Numbered from the stretch's first letter, positions 29,601-37,670 are shown. The stretch is 64,000 bases of DNA from Pseudomonadota bacterium (GCA_023404705.1 JAEYAU010000184.1:9154-73153); one strand, 5' to 3'. Numbers and translations are program-made. Notes: generated from the sequence alone by a model not told the origin.

Positions 29601-30282
29601 CGGTGCCGTGTCCGCGATTGATCAGGATGCCGATCGAGGGCGTGCGGTCGCGCGCGTCATTGGGCGGCTCACCGAGGCCGCCGACGAAGTTCTTCTGCCG
29701 CGTCTTGTCGAGCTTCTCGGGCAGCGCCTTGTGGTTCGCGTCATAGCCGGTGTCGAGATGCACGATGGTCACGTCCGAGCCTGCCGCCATCACGGCATCG
29801 CGCGCAGCGTCCAGCGTCGTGAAGCTGTTCCCCAGATGCCAGGCGAAGCCGGGGCCTTTCGGCAAGGGGCCGCCCTTTTGCGGCGCGGGCTCGCACGGCG
29901 CCGCGGCGACGAGCGCCGGACCGCCGGGCCGCGGGAAGCCGGGCGGCGGCTCGGTGATCCAGGTCTGCTCGAGGTCAGGCTCGACGGCGAGCAGCCGCGC
30001 CTCGGCGGCGCCCATGAGCTGCTGCGTGAGGACGCGATGCGCGAGGTCCCACTCGTTGCCCGTGTCGGCCGCGAAGCCGTGGTCGCGATCGATCTCGGCC
30101 GCGTACCAGCGATGCGTGCGGCCGGCGCCGGCGTCGAGCGCGAAGGTGCTATCCGCCCCTGGTGGAACGTCGAACAAATGCTCGAGCGCGAGCTCCGGAC
30201 CGCCGGCCGCGAACTGAGCGCCCGTGAGCGCGACCGGCCCTTCGGGCTCCGCAACTTTGATGAGGATCCGCCTGCTCGCCAT
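26638..30282 (-). CDS. Dual-protease fusion: S8 subtilisin-like domain plus gluzincin metalloprotease
   Basis: The 1214-residue cytoplasmic protein has no signal peptide. Residues 1-160 form an N-terminal region of unknown fold. The subtilase domain (about 165-470) has a complete triad: Asp 177 (VHLDTGY), His 225 (GHGTGT), Ser 404 (DGAGTSSATP), plus the oxyanion Asn in TAAGNNFDG. A 120-residue helical linker follows. The second peptidase (about 600-1000) carries HExxH as AHETTHALLDGLH (His 793, Glu 794, His 797) and a downstream HEAFAD whose Glu 820 sits where thermolysin-type gluzincins place the third zinc ligand. The end (about 1090-1214) is a beta-rich module. Two intact and unrelated proteolytic sites in one chain are unusual. 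A separate ComEC-like MBL gene follows 8 bases later. Confidence 0.9.
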   Translation of the reverse strand: MASRRILIKVAEPEGPVALTGAQFAAGGPELALEHLFDVPPGADSTFALDAGAGRTHRWYAAEIDRDHGFAADTGNEWDLAHRVLTQQLMGAAEARLLAVEPDLEQTWITEPPPGFPRPGGPALVAAAPCEPAPQKGGPLPKGPGFAWHLGNSFTTLDAARDAVMAAGSDVTIVHLDTGYDANHKALPEKLDKTRQKNFVGGLGEPPNDARDRTPSIGILINRGHGTGTLCILAGGKLVNMKPPEASTNDFLGGAPMATVVPVRVGNSVVQIRTSSVAKGINYAREIGADVLSMSMGGLPSGAWADAVNAAYEAGVVMVTAAGNNFDGWPTSSIVWPAQFGRVIAACGIMADGSPYFNLPPTVMQGNYGPLSKMATAMAAFTPNIPWAKIGCPETIDLDGAGTSSATPQIAAAAALWLRRHKPAMAYPKAWMRVEAVRRALFSTGAQGGTSADPHEFFGRGVLRARAALDVAPAAAASLQKMPVDAAPFSFLDLFSGFGIAADQRRTELLHLELTQLAVQSKAAREAIPDPGLPPERITERQRRQFLEAILDEGKASRPLRAYLESQLGRAPTEAAVIAPAAHVSTGAQLPRQVRRRPPARRMLQLFAVDPGMSNRLDTAFINKTVADVRWETSPTSDNVLQPGPVGEYLEVVDVDPSSGCSYEPVDLNEPFLLAQGGLAPSEGNPQFHQQMVYAVAMRTIEAFETALGRTVLWAPKRMDLKVKDPETGETRTERRSHYVQRLRIYPHALRQANAYYSPAKIALLFGYFPELRPDGAPGGMVFTCLSHDIIAHETTHALLDGLHRRYQEASNVDVLAFHEAFADIVAIFQHFTMPELLRFAIARSRGDLRNSDLLADLARQFGEAMGRSRALRSAIGVDPAQINYTSTKEAHDRGSVLVAAVFDAFLSIYRRRIDDLLRIATGGTGILQQGALHPDLVERLAQEAAKSARHVMQMCIRALDYCPPLDITFADYLRALITADADLVPNDKHGYRVAFLEAFRGRGIYPDDVRTLSVESLQWGSPISQPAGLGKFLSGLRFTRNRGQDRREAYRTSLANAAALHEWLEDNLTEDMAVQFGLDRFTSVPRGQEDGFRRGEDGRPVFEVHTVRPAHRALEGEIKSDVVVVITQRRTLRLDPQRPELGSFTFRGGCTLVIDPEKDENPIRYSVIKRVSSAGRLTRQRAFLGAQTGRGLHSLYFGDDPGNEPFALLHAGH

Positions 30283-30428
30283 AGCGCCCTCCGGGAAGCG
30301 TTGGGCGAGGCCGAGCAGGACCTCAGGCGCGGCCCGCCCGCACGCCGCGATACCTGAGAAGGCAAACTAGACCAGTGACGCGGAGTAGTTGCAAGACGCA
30401 AATGCGCAACAGGCGTTGCGCGCCGGCC

Positions 30429-31463
30429 TCATGCGAGCCGAAGCATCATTCCACTACCGGCCGCATCGAGGATGCCGACCGTCGCGGCGAGCGTGCGCAA
30501 CGCGTCGCGGCCCGACACCAGCGGCGCTGCCTCGCCGCGAATGACGGCGCAGAAATGCGCGAGCTGGCGCACCAGCGGATCCTCCGGCGTGACCGCGAGC
30601 GCGCCATTCGTGAGCGGCGCGTTCCAGCTCCGCTCGCCCGCGTAGCGCCAGGTGCGCAGCGACGGGATCGAGAGCGCGCCATGGGTGCCGGAGACGAAGT
30701 AGCAATCCTCGCCGGTCGGCGGATAGGCGGCGTTCTCGCGCGCGGTAAGCTCGTAACTCCAGGGCGCCGCCGCCGCATCGGAGAGCGTGATGGTGCCGAG
30801 CGCGCCATTCGCGAAGCGCAGATTGACCACCGCGCTGTCCTCGACCGGAAAGCCGCGCAGCGCGTTCGACGTGATCGCCTGCAAGGCCGCGATCTCGCCG
30901 ACCAGGAAGCGGAGGTCGTCAACGGCGTGAATGAGGTTGATCAGCACCGGCCCGCCGCCCGCCTCACGGCGCCAAGCGACGTCGAAATAGGGATCGGGCT
31001 TGAGGAACTGCACCAGCGCCGTGACGGTCGCGATGCGCCCGAGCTCGCCCTTGGCAATGGTGTCGCGTGCGGCAGCGAGCATCGGATTGTGGCGGCGGTG
31101 ATGGCCGACGAGGATCGGCACTCCCGCCTTCTCGGCCGCGACGACCAGCTTCTCGCCGTCCCGCACCGTGTCGGCAATCGGCTTCTCGACCAGCGCGGGG
31201 ATGCCGCGGGCGATAGCGGCAAGACCGTTTGGCACATGCGCGGCGTTCGGCGTCGCGAGGATCACACCGTCCGGACGCGCACTGTCGAGCATCGCTTCGA
31301 TCGTATCGAAGTGCGGGACCTTCAGCTCGGCCGCGAGCTCCGCGGCGCTGGCGCTCGGATCCGCGATGGCGGCGAGCACGCAGTCCTCGGACGTGGTGAT
31401 GCGCGCGATATGGGCGCGGCCGATCAGGCCGGCGCCCGCGATGGCGATGCGCAGCGGCGTCAC
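30429..31463 (-). CDS. Gfo/Idh/MocA family oxidoreductase
   Basis: The 344-residue NAD(P)-binding dehydrogenase begins MTPLRIAIAGAGLIGRAH with a Rossmann G-x-G-x2-G. It has the EKPIAD motif (the Lys-Pro signature), a GHHRRHNPM active-site segment and a substrate domain with GGGPVLINLIHAVDDLRFL. It overlaps the quiC1 stop by four bases, so it is the last gene of the hydroaromatic operon. It could oxidise an inosose-like or shikimate/quinate-like polyol. The family is too broad to name the substrate. Confidence 0.9.
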   Translation of the reverse strand: MTPLRIAIAGAGLIGRAHIARITTSEDCVLAAIADPSASAAELAAELKVPHFDTIEAMLDSARPDGVILATPNAAHVPNGLAAIARGIPALVEKPIADTVRDGEKLVVAAEKAGVPILVGHHRRHNPMLAAARDTIAKGELGRIATVTALVQFLKPDPYFDVAWRREAGGGPVLINLIHAVDDLRFLVGEIAALQAITSNALRGFPVEDSAVVNLRFANGALGTITLSDAAAAPWSYELTARENAAYPPTGEDCYFVSGTHGALSIPSLRTWRYAGERSWNAPLTNGALAVTPEDPLVRQLAHFCAVIRGEAAPLVSGRDALRTLAATVGILDAAGSGMMLRLA

Positions 31464-33337
31464 GGACCGCTCGTCGCGGGGGACAGCCGCGCCTGCGCGG
31501 CCAGCCGGATCGGCGCGTTGGCGGCGCCGAAACCGCGATAGCCGTTGCGCTGCACGATCTCGAAGAAGAAGCGGTCCTCGAAGGTCGCCGTATAGGCCTG
31601 CAGATATTCGGCATTGCCTTCGCGGTCGTAGAGCACGTTGTTCGCCTGCAGCTGTGCCAAGCGCTCGGATGGAAGGTCGGTCTTGGCCGCGAGATCGTCG
31701 TAGTAATTCTCCGGGATCGGCAAGAGTCGCACGCCGTTCTCCTTGAGCCGCGCCACGGTCGCGAAGATGTCGTCGGTCGCAAAGGCGATGTGCTGCACGC
31801 CCGAGCCGAAGAACTCGTCGAGGAAGCGCGAGGACAGCGTGCGCGGGCTCTGCGAGGCATTGAGCGGAATGCGCAGGCAGCCGTCGCCGGACTGCACCAC
31901 CTGGCTTTTCACCAGACCGCCCGGATCGATCACGTCCTGCTCGGGCGTCTTCGCGACGTCGAGCAGCGAGGTGTAGAACAACAACCAGGTCAGCATCTCC
32001 TCGTAGTGCATGGACTGGGAGATGTGATCGATGGTGGTGAGTCCCGCGTCGGGCGCCGTCGGTGCGACCTTGTCGAACTCGATGTCCCAGACCTTGCCGA
32101 GCTCGCTCTTCGGATCAGTGAAATAGACCAGGCTGCCGCCGAGCCCGCGCACGGCGGGGATCTCTAGCTCGCCCGGCCCGACAGCCTGCCGGAAGGGACG
32201 GTCGAGCAGCTTCTGTGCGCGGTCCAGCGTCGCGGCCGCATCGTCCACCTTGAGGCCGAGCGCGCAGACCGCAGGTCCATGCGTGATGTAATAGGAATGC
32301 GCGAAGCCTTCCTTCTCGGTGTTGATCACCAGGTTGATGTCGCCCTGGCGCCAGCGCGTCACGGCTTTCGATTTGTGCACGCCCGCCCGGTGGAAGCCGA
32401 GGCCGGCGAGCAGCTTCTCCAAGTCGGCAGCGCCGCGCTCCTCCATGGCGAACTCGATGAACTCGACGCCGAGGCATTTCGCGCGCGGCGGCAGCGGCTC
32501 GAAGGGCTTCACCGCGACCTTGGTGCGCTCACGCAGCCGGTCCATCAGGTAGATCAGCGAGCGATGGCCATCGACCGCGACGCTGCGCGGCGAGCCGGCG
32601 CGGAACTGATCGTTGAAGATTTCCAGCGAGACGAGGCCGTCAAAGCCGGTCGCCTGCAGGTTCTCCATGAAGTCGATCACGGGCAGGTCGCCCTGTCCCG
32701 GAAAGCTGCGGAAATGGCGGCTCCAGGACAGATAGTCCATGTCGAGCATGGGCGCGTCGGCGAGCTGCACCAGAAAGATGCGGTCGGCCGGAATGGCGCG
32801 CATGGCCCGTAGATCGGTCTTGCGCGCCAGGACATGGAAGCTGTCGAGCACCAGGCCGACGGCCGGATGATCGGCGCGGCGCACGGCTTCCCACGCATCG
32901 CGGTAGTCGTTGATGTGGCGGCCCCAGGCGAGCGCCTCGAAGCCGATGCGCAGCCCGCGCTTGGCGGCGCGCTCGCCGAGCGCGTGCAGATCGGCGGCGG
33001 CGCGGTCAATGCCGCCGAGGCTGTCGGGCGAGACATTGCTGCAGACCATCAGCAGGTCGCAGCCGAGCTCCTGCATCAGGTCGAACTTGCGTTCGGCGCG
33101 GGCGAAGGCGCGCTCGCGCTGATTGTCGGGCATGCCCTCGAAGTCGCGGAAGGGCTGGAAGGTGACGATCTCGAGGCCGAGATCCGCGACCATGCGGCGG
33201 ATGTCGTCGGGCGTGCCGTCGAAGGAGAGCAGATCGTTCTCGAAGATCTCCACGCCTTTGAAGCGCGCGGCCGCAATGGCCTCGAGCTTCTCGTTGAGCG
33301 CGCCGCTGAGCGATACGGTCGCAATGGCAGTTTCCAT
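31460..33337 (-). CDS. quiC1: 3-dehydroshikimate dehydratase, QuiC1-type (TIM barrel plus HPPD-like)
   Basis: The protein has 625 residues from the ATG at 33337 (METAIATVSLSGALNEKLEA); the upstream open frame lies over the shikimate dehydrogenase gene. Residues 1-280 are an AP-endonuclease-2-type TIM barrel with metal ligands in IGFEALAWGRHIND, LVLDSFH, HFRSFPGQGDLP and SLEIFND. Residues 290-600 are a VOC/hydroxyphenylpyruvate-dioxygenase-like half with IDHISQSM and GVQHIAFATDDIF. This two-part architecture is typical of QuiC1, which converts 3-dehydroshikimate to protocatechuate. Databases name it bifunctional sugar phosphate isomerase/epimerase/4-hydroxyphenylpyruvate dioxygenase. The adjacent shikimate dehydrogenase and importer support this role. 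Confidence 0.9.
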   Translation of the reverse strand: METAIATVSLSGALNEKLEAIAAARFKGVEIFENDLLSFDGTPDDIRRMVADLGLEIVTFQPFRDFEGMPDNQRERAFARAERKFDLMQELGCDLLMVCSNVSPDSLGGIDRAAADLHALGERAAKRGLRIGFEALAWGRHINDYRDAWEAVRRADHPAVGLVLDSFHVLARKTDLRAMRAIPADRIFLVQLADAPMLDMDYLSWSRHFRSFPGQGDLPVIDFMENLQATGFDGLVSLEIFNDQFRAGSPRSVAVDGHRSLIYLMDRLRERTKVAVKPFEPLPPRAKCLGVEFIEFAMEERGAADLEKLLAGLGFHRAGVHKSKAVTRWRQGDINLVINTEKEGFAHSYYITHGPAVCALGLKVDDAAATLDRAQKLLDRPFRQAVGPGELEIPAVRGLGGSLVYFTDPKSELGKVWDIEFDKVAPTAPDAGLTTIDHISQSMHYEEMLTWLLFYTSLLDVAKTPEQDVIDPGGLVKSQVVQSGDGCLRIPLNASQSPRTLSSRFLDEFFGSGVQHIAFATDDIFATVARLKENGVRLLPIPENYYDDLAAKTDLPSERLAQLQANNVLYDREGNAEYLQAYTATFEDRFFFEIVQRNGYRGFGAANAPIRLAAQARLSPATSGP

Positions 33338-33365
33338 GCTCGGCTCCCTGTTTCGGAGTCTCGGA

Positions 33366-34238
33366 TCACACAGCCGCGGCGAGCGCCGCGTCGCGCTGCG
33401 CGCAGGCCGCATCGAAGGTGCGCTGCATGCGGCGGACATCGGGCCGCAGGCCAGTGAACAGGCGGAAGGCCTCGGAGGCCTGGTGCACGCACATGCCCGC
33501 ACCGGTCATCACGCGGCAGCCCCGCGCACGCGCCGCCTTGATCAGCTGGGTCTCGAGCGGCGTGTAGATGACGTCGGCGACCCACTGGCGCGGGCGCAGG
33601 AGGTCGGGCGGCAAGGGAGTCCCGGGATAGCCGAGCATGCCGATCGGTGTCGCGTTGACGATGCCAGCCGCGCCCTCGACGGACGCCTCCATCGCGACCT
33701 CGCAGCGCTCGGCGCCGAAGCGCATGATCAGGTCGGCGCAGAGCGCGGTGGCGCGCGCCTGGTCCTTGTCATGCACCGCGAGGCGGCCGACGCCGAGATC
33801 CATCAGCGCAAAGGCGACCGCCCTGCCCGCACCGCCAGCGCCGAGCAGAAGCACCGGCTTGTCGAGCACCGATTTGGCGCCGAGCGTTTCGTCGAAGGCG
33901 CGGTGGAAGCCGACGCGATCGGTGTTGTAGCCGAGCATGCGGCCCGCATGGTCGATCACCACCGTGTTGACGGCGCCGATCTGGCGCGCCTCGGCCGACA
34001 CCTCGTCGAGAAGCGGCAGCACGGCCTCTTTATATGGATGCGTGACGTTGATCCCGGCGAAGCCCGCTGTGCGCACCGCCTGCAGCACATCGGCGAGACG
34101 GCGGCCCTTGAGCACGTCGAGGTCCATCAAATGGTAGTGGCCCTTGAGGCCGGCGGCCGCGAAGGCGTCCTCGTGCAGCGCGGGCGAGAGCGACCTGAGA
34201 ATGTTGTGGCCGACGAGCCCGACGAGCAGGCGCTGCAT
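33366..34238 (-). CDS. Shikimate/quinate 5-dehydrogenase (AroE family, catabolic)
   Basis: The product has 290 residues from the ATG at 34238; the GTG at 34241 is also in frame. SPALHEDAF (shikimate site S-x-S region), FAGINVTHPYKEAVL with the catalytic Lys, LGYNTDRVGF with the catalytic Asp, and LLLGAGGAGRAV (nucleotide Rossmann motif) show the family. NATPIGMLGYPGTPLP and the C-terminal GAGMCVHQASEAF are standard. The operon context (dehydroshikimate dehydratase downstream, ABC importer upstream) points to a catabolic role rather than aromatic amino-acid synthesis. Its start overlaps the LivF stop by one base (TGATG). Confidence 0.9.
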   Translation of the reverse strand: MQRLLVGLVGHNILRSLSPALHEDAFAAAGLKGHYHLMDLDVLKGRRLADVLQAVRTAGFAGINVTHPYKEAVLPLLDEVSAEARQIGAVNTVVIDHAGRMLGYNTDRVGFHRAFDETLGAKSVLDKPVLLLGAGGAGRAVAFALMDLGVGRLAVHDKDQARATALCADLIMRFGAERCEVAMEASVEGAAGIVNATPIGMLGYPGTPLPPDLLRPRQWVADVIYTPLETQLIKAARARGCRVMTGAGMCVHQASEAFRLFTGLRPDVRRMQRTFDAACAQRDAALAAAV

Positions 34239-34996
34239 CACGTGGCTCCCTCGAGCGCCTTCGGCGAAGCGCCAAGCCCGCCGCCGAGGAAGAGCTGGGC
34301 GATGCGGGGATCCGCGAGGATGTTGGGCGCCGTGTCCTCGATGCGCGTCTGGCCGAGCTCGAGCACGAGGCCGTAGTCGGACATTTCCAGCGCCTGCTTG
34401 GCGTTCTGCTCGATCAGCAGGATGGTCACGCCCTGGCTGCGCAGGCCGCGCAGGATGTCGAACACCTCGCGCACCATCAGCGGCGAGAGGCCGATCGAGG
34501 GTTCGTCGATCAGGATCAGCTTGGGATCCAGTAACAGGCCACGCGCCACCTCGAGCAGCTTCTGCTGGCCGCCCGAGAGCGTCGACGCCTGGCGGCCGGC
34601 CTTCTCGGCGAGCATGGGAAAGCGCGTCATCATTGTATCGATGCGGCCCGCGAGTCCCGACTGGTCGCGCAACGCGACGCCGCCGAGCTCCAGATTGTGG
34701 CGTACCGAGAGCTCGGGAAAGATGTTGCGGCCCTGCGGCACGTAGCAGACGCCGGCATCGAGCATGCGACGCGGCGTGAAGTTCGTCGTGTCGGCGCCGT
34801 CGAAGGCGATGCGGCCGCTGCGCACGGGCAAGAGGCCGAAGATCGTCTTGAACATGGTCGACTTGCCGGCGCCGTTCGGGCCGATCACGGTGGTGATCGC
34901 GCCGCGGCGGATCTTCGCCGTGGTGCCGTTGAGGATCGTCATCTTGCCGTAGCCCGAGATGACGCCGTCGAGGGTGAGGATCGGGTCAGTGCCCAA
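34238..34996 (-). CDS. HAAT-family ABC transporter ATPase, LivF type (hydroaromatic operon)
   Basis: The 252-residue ATPase of the branched-chain-type importer has Walker A GPNGAGKS, signature TLSGGQQKLLEVARGL, Walker B LILIDEPSIGLSP and IEQNAKQALEMSDYGLVLELG. The short form with the IEQN sequence identifies LivF. It energises uptake with LivG/H/M. The start overlaps the livG end by 11 bases. It belongs to the operon that also encodes shikimate dehydrogenase and QuiC1, so the likely cargo is a hydroaromatic acid such as quinate or shikimate. Confidence 0.92.
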   Translation of the reverse strand: MGTDPILTLDGVISGYGKMTILNGTTAKIRRGAITTVIGPNGAGKSTMFKTIFGLLPVRSGRIAFDGADTTNFTPRRMLDAGVCYVPQGRNIFPELSVRHNLELGGVALRDQSGLAGRIDTMMTRFPMLAEKAGRQASTLSGGQQKLLEVARGLLLDPKLILIDEPSIGLSPLMVREVFDILRGLRSQGVTILLIEQNAKQALEMSDYGLVLELGQTRIEDTAPNILADPRIAQLFLGGGLGASPKALEGAT

Positions 34997-35729
34997 GATA
35001 GGCCTCGATCACTTTGGGGTCGCGGCGCACCGCGTCCGGCGTGCCTTCGGCGATGATGCGCCCCTCGGCCAGCACCAGGATGCGCGAGCAGAGCGACATC
35101 ACGAATTCCATATTGTGCTCGATGACGACGAATGTCGCCTTCTCCTGCGCGTTGATCGCCTGTAATCGCTCCTTCAGGCTCGCCAGCATCGTCAGGTTGA
35201 CGCCGCCGGCCGGCTCGTCGAGCAGCACGAGGCGCGGGCCCGCCATGAAGGCCATGGCCGCGTCGAGCAGCTTCTGTTGGCCGTAGCTGAGACTGCCCGC
35301 GGTCTCGTCGGCGAGATGCGCGAGGCGGAAGAAGGCGATCATGCGCTCGGCCTGCGCCGTGAGGCCCGCGTCGCGCTTGCCGAACAGGCGGCCGAGCATG
35401 CCGCCCTGATGCTCCTGGCCCGCGAGGATCAGGTTCTCGCGCACGGTGAGCTGCGGGAAGACCTGGAGGAGCTGGAAGGTACGGCTCACGCCTTTCCGGT
35501 TGAGTTCGGAGGGGCGCAGGCCCGTGACGGCCTGGCCATCCACCCGCACCTCTCCGGTGCTCGGCATCAACTGGCCGAGGATGCAGTTGAACAGTGTCGA
35601 CTTGCCGGAGCCGTTCGGGCCGATCAGGCCGAGGATCTCGCCCTCGCGGACGTCGAAGGAGACGTCGTCCACGGCCGTGATGCCGCCGAAGCGTTTGCTG
35701 AGATTGCGGACCTCGAGGACAGTGCTCAT
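34986..35729 (-). CDS. HAAT-family ABC transporter ATPase, LivG type (hydroaromatic operon)
   Basis: The product has 247 residues from the ATG at 35729 (MSTVLEVRNLSKRFGGITA). It has Walker A GPNGSGKST, the LivG-type RTFQLLQVFPQLTVREN segment, LSYGQQKLLDAAMAF signature, Walker B LVLLDEPAGGVN and FVVIEHNMEFVMSLC. Start and stop overlap neighbours in the four-gene transporter block. The start codon abuts the LivM stop (ATGA-type overlap at 35729). Confidence 0.92.
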   Translation of the reverse strand: MSTVLEVRNLSKRFGGITAVDDVSFDVREGEILGLIGPNGSGKSTLFNCILGQLMPSTGEVRVDGQAVTGLRPSELNRKGVSRTFQLLQVFPQLTVRENLILAGQEHQGGMLGRLFGKRDAGLTAQAERMIAFFRLAHLADETAGSLSYGQQKLLDAAMAFMAGPRLVLLDEPAGGVNLTMLASLKERLQAINAQEKATFVVIEHNMEFVMSLCSRILVLAEGRIIAEGTPDAVRRDPKVIEAYLGH

Positions 35730-36700
35730 CACGCGGCCTCCCGTGTGACGGCCGCCGGCGCCGGCGCAGCGGTTTTCGCGCGCGCGGCGACCAAGCGCTT
35801 GACGAGGCCGACAATGCCGGAGGGACAGAAGGCCATCATGACGATGACGAGCAGCGCATAGGTGATGAGGTAGTAGCCCTGGGCGAAGCGCAGCCATTCG
35901 GGCAGCAGCACCGCCACCGCGGCGCCGACGAAGGGCCCCGCGAAGGAGCCGGCGCCGCCGACCACCACCATCAGCAGGAAGAGCAGCGAGGGGCCGAGTG
36001 CGAAAGGCGCGGGATCGATGAAGCCGACCAGCGGCGCATAGAGCGCGCCCGCGAAGCCGCCATAGGCGGAGCCGATCGCGAAGGCCAGCAATGTATAGAG
36101 CCGCACATTGATGCCGAGGCTCTCGGCGCGGATCGGGTTCTCGCGCAGCGCCGTGAAGGCGCGACCCCAGGGGCTGCGGATGATCCACCACAGCGCGAAG
36201 CTCAGACCGGCCGTGATCGCGAGCACGAACCAGTAGAAGTTCACGTGATTGCGCAGGTTGACGTCGAGGAGCGTCGGGCGGCGCACGTTCATGCCCATCA
36301 CGCCGCCAGTGAGCCACTGCTCGTTGCGGATGATCAGCCAGACCAGCACCGTGAAGGCGAGCGTGACGAAGGCGAGATAGTGCTTCTGCACGCGCAGCGC
36401 CGGGAAGCCGATCAGGATGCCGACCAGGAAGGCGAAGGCGCCGGAGGCGATGAAGGAGACGCCGAAGGGTACGCCGGCCTTGGTGAGCAGCGCTGTCGTG
36501 TAGGCGCCGATGCCGAGGAATGCGGCCTGCGCCAGCGTCTCCTGCCCGGCGTAGCCGACGATGAGGTTGACGCCCATCGCGGCGATGGCGGTGACGAGCC
36601 AGAGCGTGAGGATATAAGTGCCGTAGCGCTGCAGGCCGAGCGGCGCGAGCACGAGCGCCACGACGACCAGCGCGAGGAGAAGCAGCGGAAGCTTCCTCAT
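35729..36700 (-). CDS. HAAT-family ABC permease, LivM type
   Basis: The protein has 323 residues from the ATG at 36700 (MRKLPLLLLALVVVALVLAP). Around ten hydrophobic segments and the LivM hallmarks are seen: NLIVGYAGQETLAQAAFLGIGAYTTA, RSPWGRAFTALRENPIRAESLGIN (EAA-like cytoplasmic loop) and GGAGSFAGPFVGAA. The C-terminal tail is Ala/Pro-rich. It forms the translocation pore with LivH. Confidence 0.93.
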   Translation of the reverse strand: MRKLPLLLLALVVVALVLAPLGLQRYGTYILTLWLVTAIAAMGVNLIVGYAGQETLAQAAFLGIGAYTTALLTKAGVPFGVSFIASGAFAFLVGILIGFPALRVQKHYLAFVTLAFTVLVWLIIRNEQWLTGGVMGMNVRRPTLLDVNLRNHVNFYWFVLAITAGLSFALWWIIRSPWGRAFTALRENPIRAESLGINVRLYTLLAFAIGSAYGGFAGALYAPLVGFIDPAPFALGPSLLFLLMVVVGGAGSFAGPFVGAAVAVLLPEWLRFAQGYYLITYALLVIVMMAFCPSGIVGLVKRLVAARAKTAAPAPAAVTREAA

Positions 36701-37575
36701 ACGGCGCGCTCCTCGCGCCGGCCGAGCAGGCCTTGCGGGCGGAACAGGATGATCAGCACGAGGAGCACCAGCGGCACGGCCTGGCGATAGGAAGCCGAGA
36801 CGTAAGCCGCCGCGAGATTGTCGACGACGCCCACCAGCAGGCCGCCCGCGATGGCGCCGCGCACCTGATTGAAGCCGCCGACGATAGCGGCGACGAAGGC
36901 CGCGAGCCCGAGATGCTCGCCGTTGGAGAATTTGGCGAGATAGATCGGCGAGATCAGCAGCGAGGCAATGGCCGCGAGCGCGGCGTTGATGATGAAGGTG
37001 TACATCACCATGCGCTCGACCGGCACGCCGAGGATGCGCGCGACCGTCGGGTTCTGCGCGGTCGCCTGCATCTGCCGGCCGGTGCGCGTGCCGCCGAGGA
37101 ACCACTGCAGGGCCACGATCACGGCGAGCGCGACGGCGAGCACGCCCAGCTGCGCCAGCGATACCGGCGTGCCGAACAGATCGATGATCCGATCCGGCAC
37201 CAGCGAGGGGAACGGCTGCGCCTCGGCGCTGTAGGCTTCCTTGACGCCGTCCTTGAGCAGGAGCGCGACCGCGATGGTCGAGATCACCAGCGGCAGCACG
37301 CCCTGCTTGATCAGCGGATCGACGATCACGGTCTTGAACAGCACGCCGAGGATCAGCACCGAGAGCGCGATGGCGATCAGCGCCGAGAGGGCGAACGGCA
37401 GGCCGAGCACGTTCATGGCGGCGAGCGCGAAGAAGGCCGGCAGCATCACGAACTCGCCCTGGGCGAAGTTGATGGTCTGCGAGGTCTGCCACAGCAGCGT
37501 GAAGCCGATCGCCGCGAGCGCGTAGATTGCACCCGTGGTCAGGCCGGTCACGACGAGCTGGATGAATTCGCCCAT
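36697..37575 (-). CDS. HAAT-family ABC permease, LivH type
   Basis: The protein has 292 residues from the ATG at 37575 (MGEFIQLVVTGLTTGAIYAL). Family blocks are AAIGFTLLWQTSQTINFAQGEF, GRQMQATAQNPTVARILGVP (coupling loop) and AFVAAIVGGFNQVRGAIAGG. About eight TM segments. It overlaps livM by four bases. Palindromic repeat C lies immediately upstream, separating it from the binding-protein gene. Confidence 0.93.
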   Translation of the reverse strand: MGEFIQLVVTGLTTGAIYALAAIGFTLLWQTSQTINFAQGEFVMLPAFFALAAMNVLGLPFALSALIAIALSVLILGVLFKTVIVDPLIKQGVLPLVISTIAVALLLKDGVKEAYSAEAQPFPSLVPDRIIDLFGTPVSLAQLGVLAVALAVIVALQWFLGGTRTGRQMQATAQNPTVARILGVPVERMVMYTFIINAALAAIASLLISPIYLAKFSNGEHLGLAAFVAAIVGGFNQVRGAIAGGLLVGVVDNLAAAYVSASYRQAVPLVLLVLIILFRPQGLLGRREERAV

Positions 37576-37589
37576 GGCGCAGCTTCTTC

Positions 37590-37670
37590 GTAGGGCGCAA
37601 TAGCGAAGCGTATTGCGCCAGCTGAGTCTCAGTCGGCGCAATACGGCGCTGCGCGCCTATTGCGCCCTAC
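37590..37670. repeat. Palindromic intergenic repeat, copy C (GTAGGGCGCAATA...TATTGCGCCCTAC)
   Basis: Outer arms of 13 bases, GTAGGGCGCAATA and TATTGCGCCCTAC, pair perfectly; inside, GCGTATTGCGCC and GGCGCAATACGGC form another stem. It sits between the binding-protein stop and the LivH start, inside the operon. A strong mid-operon hairpin here would favour higher levels of the binding-protein mRNA than of the permease mRNA (inference). Confidence 0.8.

Noticed and set aside
24989..30282. Reading the protease/MBL pair as a standard toxin-antitoxin or restriction system
   Set aside because: No nuclease-restriction motif, no antitoxin-like small gene, no ATPase or sensor; only the enzymatic domains are supported.
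26488..30357. Open frame of 1289 codons on the plus strand opposite the dual protease
   Set aside because: High-G+C antisense shadow: low-complexity His/Arg/Ala composition with no family motif, whereas the minus-strand frame has two complete protease sites.
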